Shown here piece by piece: positions 1 through 10,849 of a stretch of DNA of 64,000 nt. Position 1 is the first letter of the stretch. Each line of letters begins with the position of its first letter. Source of the stretch: Diabrotica undecimpunctata (taxonomy: Eukaryota > Arthropoda > Insecta > Coleoptera > Chrysomelidae); NCBI RefSeq assembly GCF_040954645.1, contig NC_092806.1, positions 72,914,141 through 72,978,140 on the forward strand, read 5' to 3'. The notes beneath the pieces were generated by a model. It did not search any database. It had not been told where the DNA came from and was given only the letters and a program-made list of their open reading frames with translations. A program made the translations under genes and the position numbers.

Positions 1-254
1 TATTTTATTATTAGTAGGAGAAATACTGCCTTTATTTAAAACTTCTGTGTGTGTTTTCTGGGTTTCAAGCATCTCAATGCTTTTCGACAAGAATAAATGA
101 TATGAGTAACACTGTGTAGTAATTTTGCACCTCATACCGCACTACTTATCTATCGGCTGACCCGATAATTGAAGTCGCAAATAATTTTGGAGTTTAAACT
201 ACTACATTAAGTTTTTGGTTTTTGGCCCACGCCGAGATTTGAACCACGATATCT
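1..254 (-). other. 3' UTR of the coiled-coil gene with poly(A) signal
   Basis: Sequence downstream of the stop codon at 255 on the minus strand. AATAAA on the minus strand lies at about 36-31, within 230 bases of the stop, so the mRNA may end near the window edge. No other gene is visible here. Confidence 0.4.
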
Positions 255-645
255 CTAGGACCGTGAATGAGTACGATGATCCGCCCGGCTATCAGACCGA
301 TGATAATACTTACTTTGCCAGTAACTCTGTGAATGCAAGGGAGGAAACCAATTTCCTCTATAGTGTCCACTATTTCCTCTCTGCCGCCCTCCATTACCTC
401 TCCCTGAATGCTGCCCATGGCCATTTCTGGGAGAAGTGTATCCATTTTCTGCACTTCTTTGTTGCGGATAAGAGCCATCACGCTGTGAGCAATGTTCAGC
501 ATGTTCTCTTCTTAGATCTGAATTTTCTCTGCGCAGTCGTCGAATGATCGCTTCAGCGTCGTCCAATTTTCGAAGAAGTTCGGGGTCTGGTTGAACAGCT
601 CTTTCGCGTTCTTTTTCCCTGTCACGTTCATAGCGTTCTAATTTT
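255..645 (-). CDS. CCDC74/CCDC92-like gene, terminal exon 5
   Basis: This is the last coding exon of the minus-strand coiled-coil gene. It follows an acceptor (tttgttgtag) and ends at a TAG at 257-255. The frame is fixed by exon 4, which leaves two bases that complete a lysine codon here. It encodes residues 162-291. The first part is a highly charged helix (KLERYERDREKERER, then LLRKLDDAEAIIRRLRRENS) that continues the coiled coil. The rest is rich in R, G, S, H and N (for example NGHGQHSGRGNGGRQRG) and is probably disordered. Base composition is clearly more GC-rich than the surrounding introns. A second minus-strand frame is also open from 502 to 194, so a different C-terminus through another splice or frame is possible. 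The exon call is strong; the functional assignment of the tail is open. Confidence 0.78.
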
Positions 646-1504
646 CTACAACAAATAGGCAACATTATAACAATATTCCAAGATTATTTCTAAAATTTAG
701 TATTTGATTTGATTTCATAGTTTAAGTATATACATTAACAATAACAATTAAATTATTAAGAAAAAAACAGCAGGATAATAATAGAGAAAATAATCTAAAA
801 TTATGGTAGATCGGGACGGGATCCATTTATGACCCCTTCAGACACTAACCTAAGATGGGTCTTAGGAGTAGTACTATTAGGAATATTCAATTAAAAACAC
901 AGTGAAATGAGATGTGTGCTTTAATATGTTCCTATAAAAATATGACCCACTAAAATGTTTACTTAAATACATATAATCTCGTAGACAAATATTTAATTAT
1001 AGAAACTTATGGATATAGTCAGACTTATTTTTGGTAAACAATTAAAACTAACAAAACTCTGTTAAATTAGCCACAGCTGTTAGAACTGAGTCCTTTCACG
1101 TAATCACAAAATGATTTTTTTTATCTATCACAAACTTGTAACGACGCGGAATTTCCATTGAAAAAAATATGAATAGAATAAGGGAAAACCCTAGAATTAA
1201 ACAAGCAAATCAATAGTTTTTAAAATGCTAAAAAGGGCATTTGCTTTGATCTGTGTTGAGTCCTTTATGGACAGAAATGACATTTCTGCTTGTATAATGG
1301 TTTATGATTGTAGAATAGGTTTTAATAGATCTACCTAAACCCAACATCAATCAGCCTCATATCATTTGCTTTAAATACGAAGAAAACGCTGTGAATAATT
1401 ATATCAGAACATAAATTCTGATATACAAACCTTTTTACTCCTGTCAGTATGGGTATCAAGCAAGAAAGTCGATAAAACCATATTGGTACAATAAAATTGA
1501 CCAA
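646..1504. other. intron 4, no recognised feature
   Basis: AT-rich intron sequence of the coiled-coil gene. I see no coding block, repeat boundary or RNA gene in it. Confidence 0.5.
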
Positions 1505-2000
1505 AAAAGATGTAGAGATATGGGCCTTTCTAGATATAGAAAACGCATTTAATTACAATGCACTTAGTCATAAGAGAACTGAATGAAAGAGGGAAAATAG
1601 TACTTCATACATGGTTAGAGGAGATGGAAATAGGCAACACCTTCATCTTAAGTATTAGAGGGTACTATAAGGAAAAATTGCGTCCCCACTTATGTGGGCC
1701 TACTAGTAGACCAAGTTCTATACGATTTATTCAACCTTGCGTATCTTACCAAGGATACTCCGATGATATCGTCAAATTACACAAAGAAAATTCAAAAACA
1801 TCCCCTGTGACAAAATTTAGAAAGCACTAATTTATGCACATAAATTATAAAAAAGTATGGGACGTAATAAAAATTTCACTAAAACTACCTCCATAGCATT
1901 TAAAATGAAAAATAAACTTAACTATAAAACCATCACGATTAATTGGAGCATAGTTAAGTGTAAAACAGATTAAATATCTAGGCACTATCCTAAATTATAA
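1505..2000 (+). mobile_element. R1/Jockey-type LINE, reverse transcriptase fragment
   Basis: In shifting plus-strand frames one reads AFLDIENAFN (RT box with the first catalytic Asp), a Gly-poor run, and later SDDIVKLHKENSK, which matches a degraded YADD box region followed by the usual helix. Another match is the KTDxIxRHYPKL-type segment where R1-like elements carry a KYLGxxLD motif. Many stops and small shifts make it a pseudogene. The opposite end of a similar element (RNase H remnant and Cys/His box) lies at 4,551-5,060 on the same strand, so this may be the upstream half of one split copy. Confidence 0.5.
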
Positions 2001-2029
2001 ACTTATCTGAGACTTATTAAAAATATTAG

Positions 2030-2645
2030 ATCAGCAAGTCATTAAAAGTACAATAGTGTATAGAAACTTTATAAAATGGAAATAAAACAGCTTGGAATTA
2101 CACTGTTCAGCTATGGAGACCTGGATAAAGAAGTGAGAGATCAAGTAAAAAGGGCAAATACACTGAGAGGATGCCTTAATAACACTACATATATGGCAAA
2201 ACAGACAAATTAACACTGAAATCAAGTCAAGAATTTATAATGCCAGTGTAAGACCAATAATGACATGCCTTAGAAACAAGACCTGACACAGCCACAGTGC
2301 AATGGCTACTGGAAACGGCAGAGATGAGAGTACTGAGAAGAATTACAGGAAATACGCTGAGAGATCGAAAGAGGAGTGAAGACATTAGAAGAAAATGTAA
2401 CGTATAGTTTATCAATGAATGGACACTAAAAGAAAAGAATAGAATAACCACATAACCAGAATTGGGGGACACAAAATAGCGTAGTCATCAAAATAGCAAG
2501 AGATAAGTCAGCAATCGGCGGAAGAAGTATCGAACGACCGCGTAAAAGATGTAGTGACAACTTTCCATAGAGGTATTAATCCTCCGTATTATTATTATTA
2601 ATTAACAAGCAAAATTGCTTATAAAGAGGAAGAAGAAGAAGAAGA
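2030..2645 (+). mobile_element. RTE LINE 3' end with (GAA)n tail
   Basis: Degraded plus-strand reading: LGITLFSYGDLDKEVRDQVK, GCLNNTTY, SRIYNASVRPIMT-like, then KSAIGGRSIERPRKRCSDN and a terminal run of gaagaagaagaa at about 2,626-2,645. This C-terminal layout (HISR-like region, RPRKRW box, then a GAA-rich tail) is typical of one RTE family. Closely related 3' ends lie at 58,060-58,310 (plus) and 59,745-60,420 (minus). It is 5'-truncated and carries many stops. Confidence 0.6.
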
Positions 2646-3028
2646 AACTTTATAAGGAAGAATTGGGTCGTAACCTAAAAATTCTGACTGAGGTGGATGT
2701 ACACGGCAATAGTGAAATAAATCACTACTTAGAGGGTAGTGACGTGGAAAATTAGAGCCCATCTAAGCAACATAAGAAACAATCTCGTGAGGCTTTAAAG
2801 ACTAGCTTATGTATGCATTACAGGGTCATAAGAAGATAAAGAATGACAAGATATAAATTTTGAATACATTTATTACACTTTACATTTACAAGTTAACGCA
2901 AGTTAACTTATAAAAACGGATGAGACAATGGCACTATTTCTAAGCTAAATAAGAATGCTGCCAAGTGGTATATACAGTGGCTCACAGCTTAAATGAATCA
3001 GTCGCTACTCAACAAAACTAGCTTGTGT
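2646..3028. other. unassigned intron stretch with a partial Tc1-like end
   Basis: Mostly plain AT-rich sequence. A TACAGTGGCTCACA string at about 2,972-2,985 resembles a Tc1-type terminal repeat start and precedes the fuller element that begins at 3,029. No coding signal. Confidence 0.3.
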
Positions 3029-4550
3029 CAGTGGCTCAATATTTATTAGAAAAAAATTACATACTGAAATTAAATTACTGTAAATCTTTTAAAATAGCAT
3101 TAGCTATTTTTTGGGTTTCAAATATACCATATTTAAATAACAATAAATATTTAGTTATTTTATGTATGATTTTGATGTTACAGCTAAAATGATGCAAACT
3201 TTAAAACAAGAAAATTTATAAAGAAAACAAACTCGACGCATTGAAAAATAATTGCTAATATTTTGTATACCCTCCTTCATTATTAATTATATCCTGTAGT
3301 TTTCTGGGCGTTAATGCGACCAACTTTCTAGTGTACTCTGGGGAAATTGTGTCCCAAGCATCAGTAATTTTTACTTTCTATTTATTTCTATTTGATATTG
3401 AGATACTATTTACTTTATTTTTTAATGCCAACCACAGATTTTTAACACCATTCAAATCTGGTGACTAGGTTGGTGTTTTACTGACATTTCGGCAATTGTA
3501 AAGCAACCAAGTACGAACCCGATATTAGGTGTGTTTTGGATCGTTGTCCTGATAAAACTGTTTATTGTTATTGATACCCAATTTTGAAGCACTAGCGGCG
3601 AGATGCTGGCTTAGTATATCCCAAATACATATACTGGTTCATATTTCCTTTAATAAAATGCATGCTACCTACTCCTGCGAACGACATAGACCCCCACATC
3701 ATGACCTTCCCTTCACCGTGAGTTACCGTAACTTTTATATTTTTTAATTTTAGTTCTTCGTTTGGCTTTCTCCACACCGATATGTTTGCATCGGACCCAA
3801 ACAAGTTTATTTTGGTTTTATTAGCAAATATTATCGAATTCTAAAAGCTCCGAACTACAATTTACTAAATAATAGGCTAATAAGAGGTTTATTTGTAGCA
3901 GTTCGGCCATGTAGATTATTCTTTCCTAACATCCGTCTAATTATTTCGGGTTTACTTTTTTTTCAAAACTGTCTTTCTACCTTATCTCACAGTTATTGTG
4001 CACTTTTTTAATGATTATTTGCTATTTCTCTGACAATCCATCTTACTTCACGTTCGATAACAATCTTATTTCGAGCTAACCTTGATTTATTGTCAACTTT
4101 AGTTTCATTTCGCTAACGTTACACAATGTGCTGAACTGTGGATGAACATTGATTTACCATTTTGGATATTTATGTCTCTTTGGCTGTAACCATTTCTATG
4201 GTGAGTAATAATTAAATTTCTTTCACTAATCGTAGTTCGGCGACCCATTCTTAAATAATTTTGTTATTTGCCGAATAAAAACTTTTAAATATCAAATTAA
4301 ATATAAAATAAACTGCAATATGAATTTAATGCAACGCCTACTTCGCAAAAATTTCAAATTGATACGTTGTGTTACGCTTCATCTTATCTTCATCATTTTA
4401 GCTGTGACATCAAAATCACACATAAAATAATTAAATATTTATTGTTATTTAAGTCTGGTATATTTGAAACCGAAAAAATAGCTTATGCTCTTGTAGAAGA
4501 CTCATAGTAATTTAATTTTTCAATTTTTCAAGCAAAAATTGAGGCACATT
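3029..4550 (-). mobile_element. Tc1-like DNA transposon with long inverted termini
   Basis: The ends are inverted copies of about 165 bases. The left end starts CAGTGGCTCAATATTT at 3,029; the right end finishes near 4,550 with the complementary ATTGAGGCAC. A strongly conserved inner part (left 3,097-3,195, right 4,391-4,488) matches over almost 100 bases. The element is about 1.5 kb, normal for Tc1. It carries one decayed transposase gene on the minus strand. Flanking TA dinucleotides are not clean. It sits between two plus-strand R1-like LINE fragments. Confidence 0.75.
3255..4248 (-). pseudogene. Tc1 transposase (decayed)
   Basis: The minus-strand start MGRRTTISERNLIITHHRNG at 4,248 opens the helix-turn-helix part. 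The open block 3,804-3,592 has FGSDANISVWRKP, VTHGEGKVMMWGSMSFAGVG and MHFIKGNMNQYMYL, all classic Tc1 catalytic-core motifs (HGGGSVMVWG equivalent). Further on SPDLN and NLWLALKN are recognisable near 3,450, with the usual Pro after SPDLN replaced. The C-terminus reads LVALTPRKLQDIINNEGGYTKY, followed by TAG at 3,257-3,255. Total length of about 331 codons fits the family, but several frameshifts and stops break it. Confidence 0.75.
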
Positions 4551-5060
4551 AGAAGATGCGCACAGTTAAACTTGAAAAGCAAATATCAGGAACAAGAGAT
4601 TGTGCTAATGCCCCATGGTAAAGCAGGCAATAAAGCACTTAAATCCCATATAATCAGCTCCAGAATAATATGGGACTGTTTGCAGAATGAGACAAAAATA
4701 CTTGTAGGGAACCATAACTAAACACTATTTAAATATTATATTAGTTGAAGAAAAGGACTACGTACCTTAACAGGAATAATTACAGGTTGTTATCGACTGA
4801 GAAAGAACCTGAAAACATTCAAGGTAGTAAATATGGAAGAATGCAAATTCTGTGAATTAAAAGATGAAACCTTTATGCATATATTCCCAAACTAAATTCC
4901 TTGAGGAACTCCAGAGTACGTTATCCGGGAACATATAAGGTAAGAGAAGTGGATCTACCCAACTGAAAGTCTCTAGATAAACTAAGTTTTTGGGAGGAAG
5001 TGGGCAGCTTGAGCTGCTTTAGACACTGAGAAGCCATTAAATAAGGCAAGAAAAAGAAGA
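4551..5060 (+). mobile_element. R1/Jockey-type LINE, RNase H and Cys/His 3' fragment
   Basis: Plus strand: remnants PHGKAGNKALKSH and IIWDCL, then in later frames LTGIITGCYRLRKNLKTF and CKFCELKDETFMHIF, which is the CCHC-type end seen in R1-like elements (LTGHCRLRRHL-type motif followed by C-x2-C-x-H). Stops and a shift after MHIF make it a relic. It starts directly at the edge of the Tc1 element, so the Tc1 probably inserted into this LINE. Confidence 0.55.
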
Positions 5061-5205
5061 TACAATAGAGCTTATAAGTTGCAGATATAGTTCATTCTTT
5101 AGCTGCATGAGGCGACACAATCCTGACTTTTTAAGTTGCATTTTTTTATTAAAAATGGTTTAATTACAATTATGCAACACTAAAAAATGCATAAAAAATA
5201 CTTAC

Positions 5206-5348
5206 TTTTTTTGTTCATCAACTATAGCCGACAAATATGCATTTCTGCTTTCGGTTTCTTGCGTTTGTAACTTTATTTCTGTCAGCTCTTTTTCCAAAAT
5301 CTCTACTTGCAACGGAGTTGTGTTAAATGGTTTTGGACTTGTGTATAC
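5206..5348 (-). CDS. CCDC74/CCDC92-like gene, exon 4
   Basis: A 143-base exon lies between a good acceptor (gattatttacag) and a donor (AAAAAA|GTAAG). It is read in phase 0 from exon 3 and leaves two bases for exon 5. It encodes residues 115-161: a short Pro/Thr stretch (VYTSPKPFNTTPLQ), then a predicted coiled coil (VEILEKELTEIKLQTQETES, then RNAYLSAIVDEQK). Heptad-like Leu/Ile spacing is visible. It contains no stop, while the flanking intron sequence is AT-rich and full of stops. The introns on both sides are filled with LINE and Tc1 debris. Confidence 0.82.
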
Positions 5349-5589
5349 CTGTAAATAATCTTGACTTTAATATTTTTAAAAAGAAACATTGTAATATTTC
5401 GTTTCAATTAAGTCTCACCATTTCGCTATCCATATGACATAGATTTTCATAGATTTAACAGAAGGATATTGTGAGATTCCATGTGAAAACAAACAAACTG
5501 TCTGGCTGGCAATTATTATCAAATTATGTACGAGTGTACGCTTGTACGTTTCGGTAATTTGTTTCATTTTACTTCGAGTCTCACAAAGT

Positions 5590-7712
5590 TCCTCTGATCA
5601 TTGGGAAACCATTATGATCAAAAAACATGGTGGACGGGGCGAATGTGTCATCACTTCCTTCTCAGATAGATGAAAGAAGATTTGACAATAAAACATTTAT
5701 ATGTTGTAATACTAAGCCAAATAAAACGATGGTATGTGTGGTGTGCGAAAAAAATTGTGATATTTCCTGTGCCATTAAAAGCAAATTAAAATGTAATAAA
5801 ATATGTGACACGCGTATGGTCTGTTGCGATAAACAATCTGATATTACCCAACCCATGAATCTTATGCAGTTAGAAAATAAAATACTAGTACTTATTGGAA
5901 GAAAAAGAAGATATAAATTTACACTTTGTGTTAACAATAACTCCTTAATATCTAAAATTTGCAGATCTGACAGCTGTGAAAGCACCCATGGAGGAAGATC
6001 GATTCTAATTAATACGATGTTTCCATGGACGTATAATCTTTATTTATACGTCCATGGATGTTTCAGTGTAAATTCAATTTTGTTGACTACAATAAATTTA
6101 ACCAGCTCTGAATTGAATATGAATTTTAATTCTCTCTATAACTTTCAGTATGAAGCTTAATACTTTTCTAATCTATTATGCCTTAATTCTTCTTTTGATT
6201 TAATGCATTTTTTAAATGGAATAAACACTACAAATGCCTTTTGTTTTTTTCCTACTAACTTGGCTGAAATAAAAAATATACAAAGCATTAAAAATCCTAT
6301 GGCTGCAGGCTGGAATGATATCCCATCTTAAGTTTTATCCCATCTCCCTGATAATTTTCTGAGAGTTTTAGCGGAGGCAATTACCACGTCTTTTTTAACA
6401 GGTCATTTTAGTGATTGTTTAAAATTTGCTAAGGTTATTCCTCTGCATAAAGTGATAACCACAATTTACGTGCTAACTATCCTATCTCTTTGTTACCGTC
6501 GCTTTCAAAGGTTGTAGAAAAATTGGTAAAAATCCGAATAATTATTTTCTTACAAAAACACAATTACTTTCTTCCTGCCAATTCGGTTTCCAGTCATTAA
6601 AAAGTACATATGATGCCATCTTCGAATTCACGGAAAAACGAATCTTGGACTTAATAAAGATTATGTTGCTGCTGAGGTTTTCTGTGATCTATCGAAAGCC
6701 TTTAACTGTGTCAATCACAAAATACTTCTTAATAAACTAGAACGATATGGTTTAAGAGGCACTGTTCTAGTTCTTCACTTCAGTTCTTACTTGAAACCCA
6801 TATGCCAGTCTGTATCAATCAATGTGCGCTACTCTTGGGTCCTATCTTTTTCTCTATATATTTTAATGACATAATTAACCTCGATATTAACGGCCGGTTT
6901 ACTATATTTGCAAATAACAGCATTAAACAAGGATCCTGAGGTACTGAATAAGATATTTAGTATTGATCTGCTAAAAATCTTAGAGTGTTGCAAAACTAAT
7001 CATTTGATATTTAATTTTTCAAAAACCAAAATAATCTCTTCTAAGAATCATCAAAAGAACATTACTCTGGGCAATAAAGGCATTTGTTTTGACACCTTAA
7101 ACAAATTTTTAGGTCTCTATATTGATAATAAACTTAAGTGTGAGCAACGTAAAAAGATATCATCGGGTTGCTTTGCTACAACATCAGTTGCACAGCACTT
7201 TTCAAGATTACAAAAAGTGTTTATGTGGCCTTGATTGAATCTAATTTGAGATACGGTATTGTCTTTTAGTTATCTGTTCTCTTCATTTCAGTAGAGTTTT
7301 TATGCTACAAAAGAGAGCACTCAGATATTTATGCAAGTTCAATTTTGGTACATCATGCAGACCTTTGTCCCGGAAAAATTGGATATTGACACTTCATTGC
7401 ATATATTATATCCTTGAACTAGCGTGCTTAATTAAAAAAAAACGTAGAGAATATTCGGACAGATTTCTAAAGAAAGTATTTATTCATCTACCACTTGATA
7501 TAAGATCATCAAGTAATATCTTTGTATTCCGCAGAGAAATCAAGAAGATTGTATTATCTGAGTGTTATCGAGGAATTTTTTGAGGATAGTTACGCTAATT
7601 GATGGCTATGTTATTATGGAAAATTTATAATTAGTATTTTAATGTATCTTTTCTTTGTATTGTATCATCTTGAATTTAGAAACAATAAAGTTCTCTCTCT
7701 CTCTCTGTCTCT
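5590..7712 (+). mobile_element. Jockey/CR1-type LINE, decayed
   Basis: Plus-strand coding traces in order: the open frame 5,627-6,160; near 6,290 NPMAAGWNDIPS; near 6,420-6,520 KVIPLHK-like and NYPISLL; at 6,670-6,790 VFCDLSKAFNCVNHKILLNK with LERYGLRG; then FNFSKTKII and NKFLGLYIDNKLK; and finally LQKRALRYLCKF and SCRPLSRKNWILTL. These are RT boxes and the C-terminal region of Jockey/CR1-like elements. The YADD box is lost. It ends with AATAAAG and a (CT)n run at 7,691-7,712. It lies within intron 3 of the coiled-coil gene, on the opposite strand. Confidence 0.7.
5627..6160 (+). pseudogene. LINE 5' open frame, Cys-rich, 177 codons
   Basis: The frame starts MVDGANVSSLPSQIDERRFD and includes CCNTKPNKTMVCVVCEKNCD with repeated Cys pairs (residues about 25-70), which could be a PHD-like or zinc-binding ORF1 remnant. 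Residues about 115-130 read SDSCESTHGGRSILIN, which resembles the R-x-GGGVLIA motif of the apurinic-type endonuclease. So the frame seems to fuse ORF1-like and endonuclease-like pieces of the LINE that continues downstream. A perfect 15-bp inverted repeat (6,022-6,058) lies inside it. It may be a chance survivor of decay; no host function is implied. Confidence 0.4.
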
Positions 7713-8774
7713 GTTATTAAATACATATCGGTACAAATACATTATATTCGATTCTATTCCCCTTATTCAGACTCCATATCTACTCCATTCTATTCTATGC
7801 CATAGACATATATAAAATACCTATGTACCTATTCAAGTTACAAAACATATTTGTCAGTTGGCTACTATTAACTTCAATATAGGAGAATCCTTTTTTTAAA
7901 TATTTTTCATCTACTTAAAGCGAATTTCTACTAATAGATTTATTTATATCGTTAAATCTCTTCTCTGGGCTGACTACATATTGATATACTTTCATATTTG
8001 CAATTAATAATTATCTTATGAATATTATTTTTGAATTAATTTTTTATACATAACTTAATCTCCAAGCCATGATTTGTTTTTAAAATGCATGTAGAATCTT
8101 TAGTTAAACCATTTTAATTAATTTATTTTAAAAATAATTATATTCATGCTATGTCCTTTCAAAAAAATTGTTTTTTTCTATAGCAAGGAAATCTTGAAAA
8201 CGTATGCAGTCGCTAACACAAGGTTTCTCATTTTAGTTGTTTGGCCTAAATAAATTTTTCCTATTCCCCCTTATTACGTGAAACTGCCTGAAGCCTCGTA
8301 GTGCACCACACTTGGGATGATAACTGCAGCAGTATAAGACCTGCAGCAATCAAGTAGAACTCAATAGCTGCTTCAAAATACATCAAGTTTGAACCCAGGC
8401 ATCTCCACCAATTTGAAATCTACTTATTCATCCATCAAACCAGCATCTAAAGCCATCAACAAGTTATCCTATCAACTATATGAAGCCATAAGTATCAATT
8501 TCAAATTTGTACTCAAAGTTAAAGGCAGGATTTGTTTTGTTTTTATTTCAACTTAAAACTTTATTTTATTTTTTTTTAAGTGAAATAAATATGATTAGTT
8601 TATATCCTGTTTTATTTGCCCCATTCAAACCAATTTTTTAAATCTGCATTTAAGATAAGACGTTCTCACACCTAAAAGTCTGAGCTAGACGGAACTAAAA
8701 CAATTGGCTTCCAAAGAACGTTGGAGTTTTATTTTTACACATTGGCTCCTAACTTTCAGAGGGTAGTTATACTG

Positions 8775-8861
<87 letters not shown>

Positions 8862-9065
8862 CTTTATTTGCGCACACTATTATAATTGTTACGGCCATAT
8901 TCTGACAAAGCAGTTCTTTTAGAGTTATTTCTATACCATTTGATATTCGTAAAGTTTAGAAATGTTACTGTTAATAACGTCCCGTGGTAGATAAATTTAG
9001 ACTAATTTAATATTTTATTTAAAAAAATAGTAAATATATTAATATTCTAAAAACTAAGTACCTAC
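7713..9065. other. intron 3 sequence with unexplained less AT-rich block
   Basis: Mostly AT-rich. A block at about 8,270-8,520 is clearly less AT-rich, without a convincing open frame or splice sites, and I cannot assign it. The (TA)n microsatellite at 8,779-8,858 also lies here. Confidence 0.35.
8779..8858. repeat. (TA)n microsatellite
   Basis: About 40 uninterrupted TA units. Confidence 0.95.
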
Positions 9066-9154
9066 CTTATGTTTAGTATCATCTTCGGGTGATGAGGGTG
9101 AGCTAGGTGATGACAAACCAGTTCCTTTCACAAATACTAACTGGAATTGTAATT
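9066..9154 (-). CDS. CCDC74/CCDC92-like gene, exon 3
   Basis: An 89-base exon sits between a TTTTTAG acceptor and an AAG|GTAGGT donor. The first two bases complete a Glu codon started by exon 2, giving TRNRELQFQLVFVKG across the junction. This continues the conserved coiled coil; in vertebrate CCDC74 the equivalent place also has a Lys/Arg-Glu-Asn/Arg run followed by Leu-rich helix. A Ser/Pro-rich linker with an acidic end follows (SSPSSPSSPEDD). It codes for residues 85-114 and leaves phase 0. Confidence 0.82.
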
Positions 9155-10135
9155 CTAAAAAAGAAAAAAATATTATAATTTAAGTAAGGAAACTAAATGT
9201 ACTATAACACTTTTTTAACTTTTTTTATATCATTTCAGATTCCATATATACGTTTTATATCTGCTTTTATATCTTCTTTATAATTCTACACATATAACAA
9301 TTAAAAATTAATACTAAACTATGATAGTGTCGAAAATAAATCAGCTATGGTACCTGTAGTCATACAAGGAACGAAAATAATATAGTCATAAATATAAAAA
9401 CTTTAAAATGGATACTGATGACCAATTCTAGTCGGTGATCTATTTTCAATAGTATATCCCTCTTTCTTTCGCCTGTAACTCCTTAAGGAGCAAAATGTAG
9501 TACGTAGTACATATCTTCGGACAAGAGAAAAGCCTGGTTATGTATCTCCCCATTCCCCTCTAGATTGAGATTCCTTGAAATGACACGAATTCGATGTAAT
9601 ATGTTATCTGACATGTCATCTTTGTACTTGTTCTACACTTCACGTGAATTCGATTACAAGCATGCCGAAATAATGATCGCAAACCATAAGCATATCTGAC
9701 TTGGAGACACAGAAACAATTGTTTAAGCGATGTCCTAATATCTAAATGATTACCGTTTTTAAGCAAATTGAGATGTTGACATGCTGCACTCAATGATAGA
9801 CATATTATATCTTTGACAGTTTGAAGTAATTGAAACAATATTGACCTACGTCCATTTTATCGAATAAATTGTGTAAAGGCAACCAAGAGCATTAGTAAAA
9901 AGTACATCCGAATGATTAAGAACCGCTTCGCCTTGCTTGTTACTTTGAATTTTTTTTGATATTACATTTATTGAAGTATGACCAACTCCTAAAAAATACC
10001 CCTAAGATCCAGATAGACTTTTTTTCCGTAAAGTTTTACTATATCTGATTGGTTTTTCTGCTATAAACCTTACTTATATAATTTTTATTGATATTTAATA
10101 TAACTAGAGCCTAAGAAAATACAACCTAAGCTTTA
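9155..10135. other. intron 2, no recognised feature
   Basis: AT-rich. A 92-codon minus-strand frame (9,838-9,560) has no motif I recognise and no clear splice sites, so I do not call it a gene. Confidence 0.35.
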
Positions 10136-10139
10136 ACAA

Positions 10140-10740
10140 TTCTCTCTCCTTTTTTTAATTACTTCCTCACAGCGACAAGTTGGCGATCAATAACATCTCA
10201 ACAATTATCTATGGGATTTAGATCAGGGCTGCAGAGTGGCCAGTTCATGGTTTGTATTTCAATCTCGTCAAAATAATGACGGACCTCTACGTAAAGCAAC
10301 AAGGTCCGTTCCAGCTGTAAGAGATATTCCTTCCCAAAGCATTACAGATCCTCCATTGAATAAAGTAATAGGTCGTATGTTACACTGTGCATAGCGTTTT
10401 CTTGGCCGTCGAATAACTCTCACACGAAGCAATATCTCGATTCATATGTGAACAACACGTACACCCAGTCATTAACATTCCAGTCAAAGTGCTCTCTGGC
10501 AAACTGTAATCTACTTCTACGATGATTTACGTTTAAAACTGGTGCTCTGACTGATTGGCGTAGTGTTGTGAGTCTTCCTCTTCCATGTGCACGTCGTCTC
10601 GTATGGTCGTTTGTTTCTAGAAAACTTTGAATGACTTATGATATTGTAGTATGAGGCTTAACCTCAAGCCTATTTCACGATAACTTAACCCTACATAAGC
10701 TAAAGTAATTGCCTGTATACGTTCATCTCGGTTCATATTT
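10140..10740 (-). mobile_element. Tc1/mariner-type transposase relic
   Basis: Minus-strand traces: ERIQAITLAYVGLSYREIG near 10,715 (N-terminal helix-turn-helix), DWNVNDW-like and ESYSTAKKTL in the middle, and MNWPLCSPDLNPIDNC followed by a stop and DVIDRQLVAVRK at about 10,245-10,165. The SPDLNPI motif marks a DDE transposase of the Tc1/mariner group. It differs from the copy at 3-4.5 kb. Many stops; inverted ends were not found. Confidence 0.65.
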
Positions 10741-10849
10741 CTTGAAATACGGTCCATGTGATCTAACTAACCTACACAAAGCAGCAAAACAATTTATGTA
10801 AACAATATTGTCAGTGTAACTGCTTCCATTAATGGGACGTTTCCTTTTT

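Noticed and set aside
215..547. 110-codon plus-strand frame at the left edge
   Set aside because: It is the opposite-strand shadow of the GC-richer terminal exon, which has matched splice signals.
9560..9838. 92-codon minus-strand frame
   Set aside because: No known motif, no convincing splice sites, and repeat-rich surroundings.
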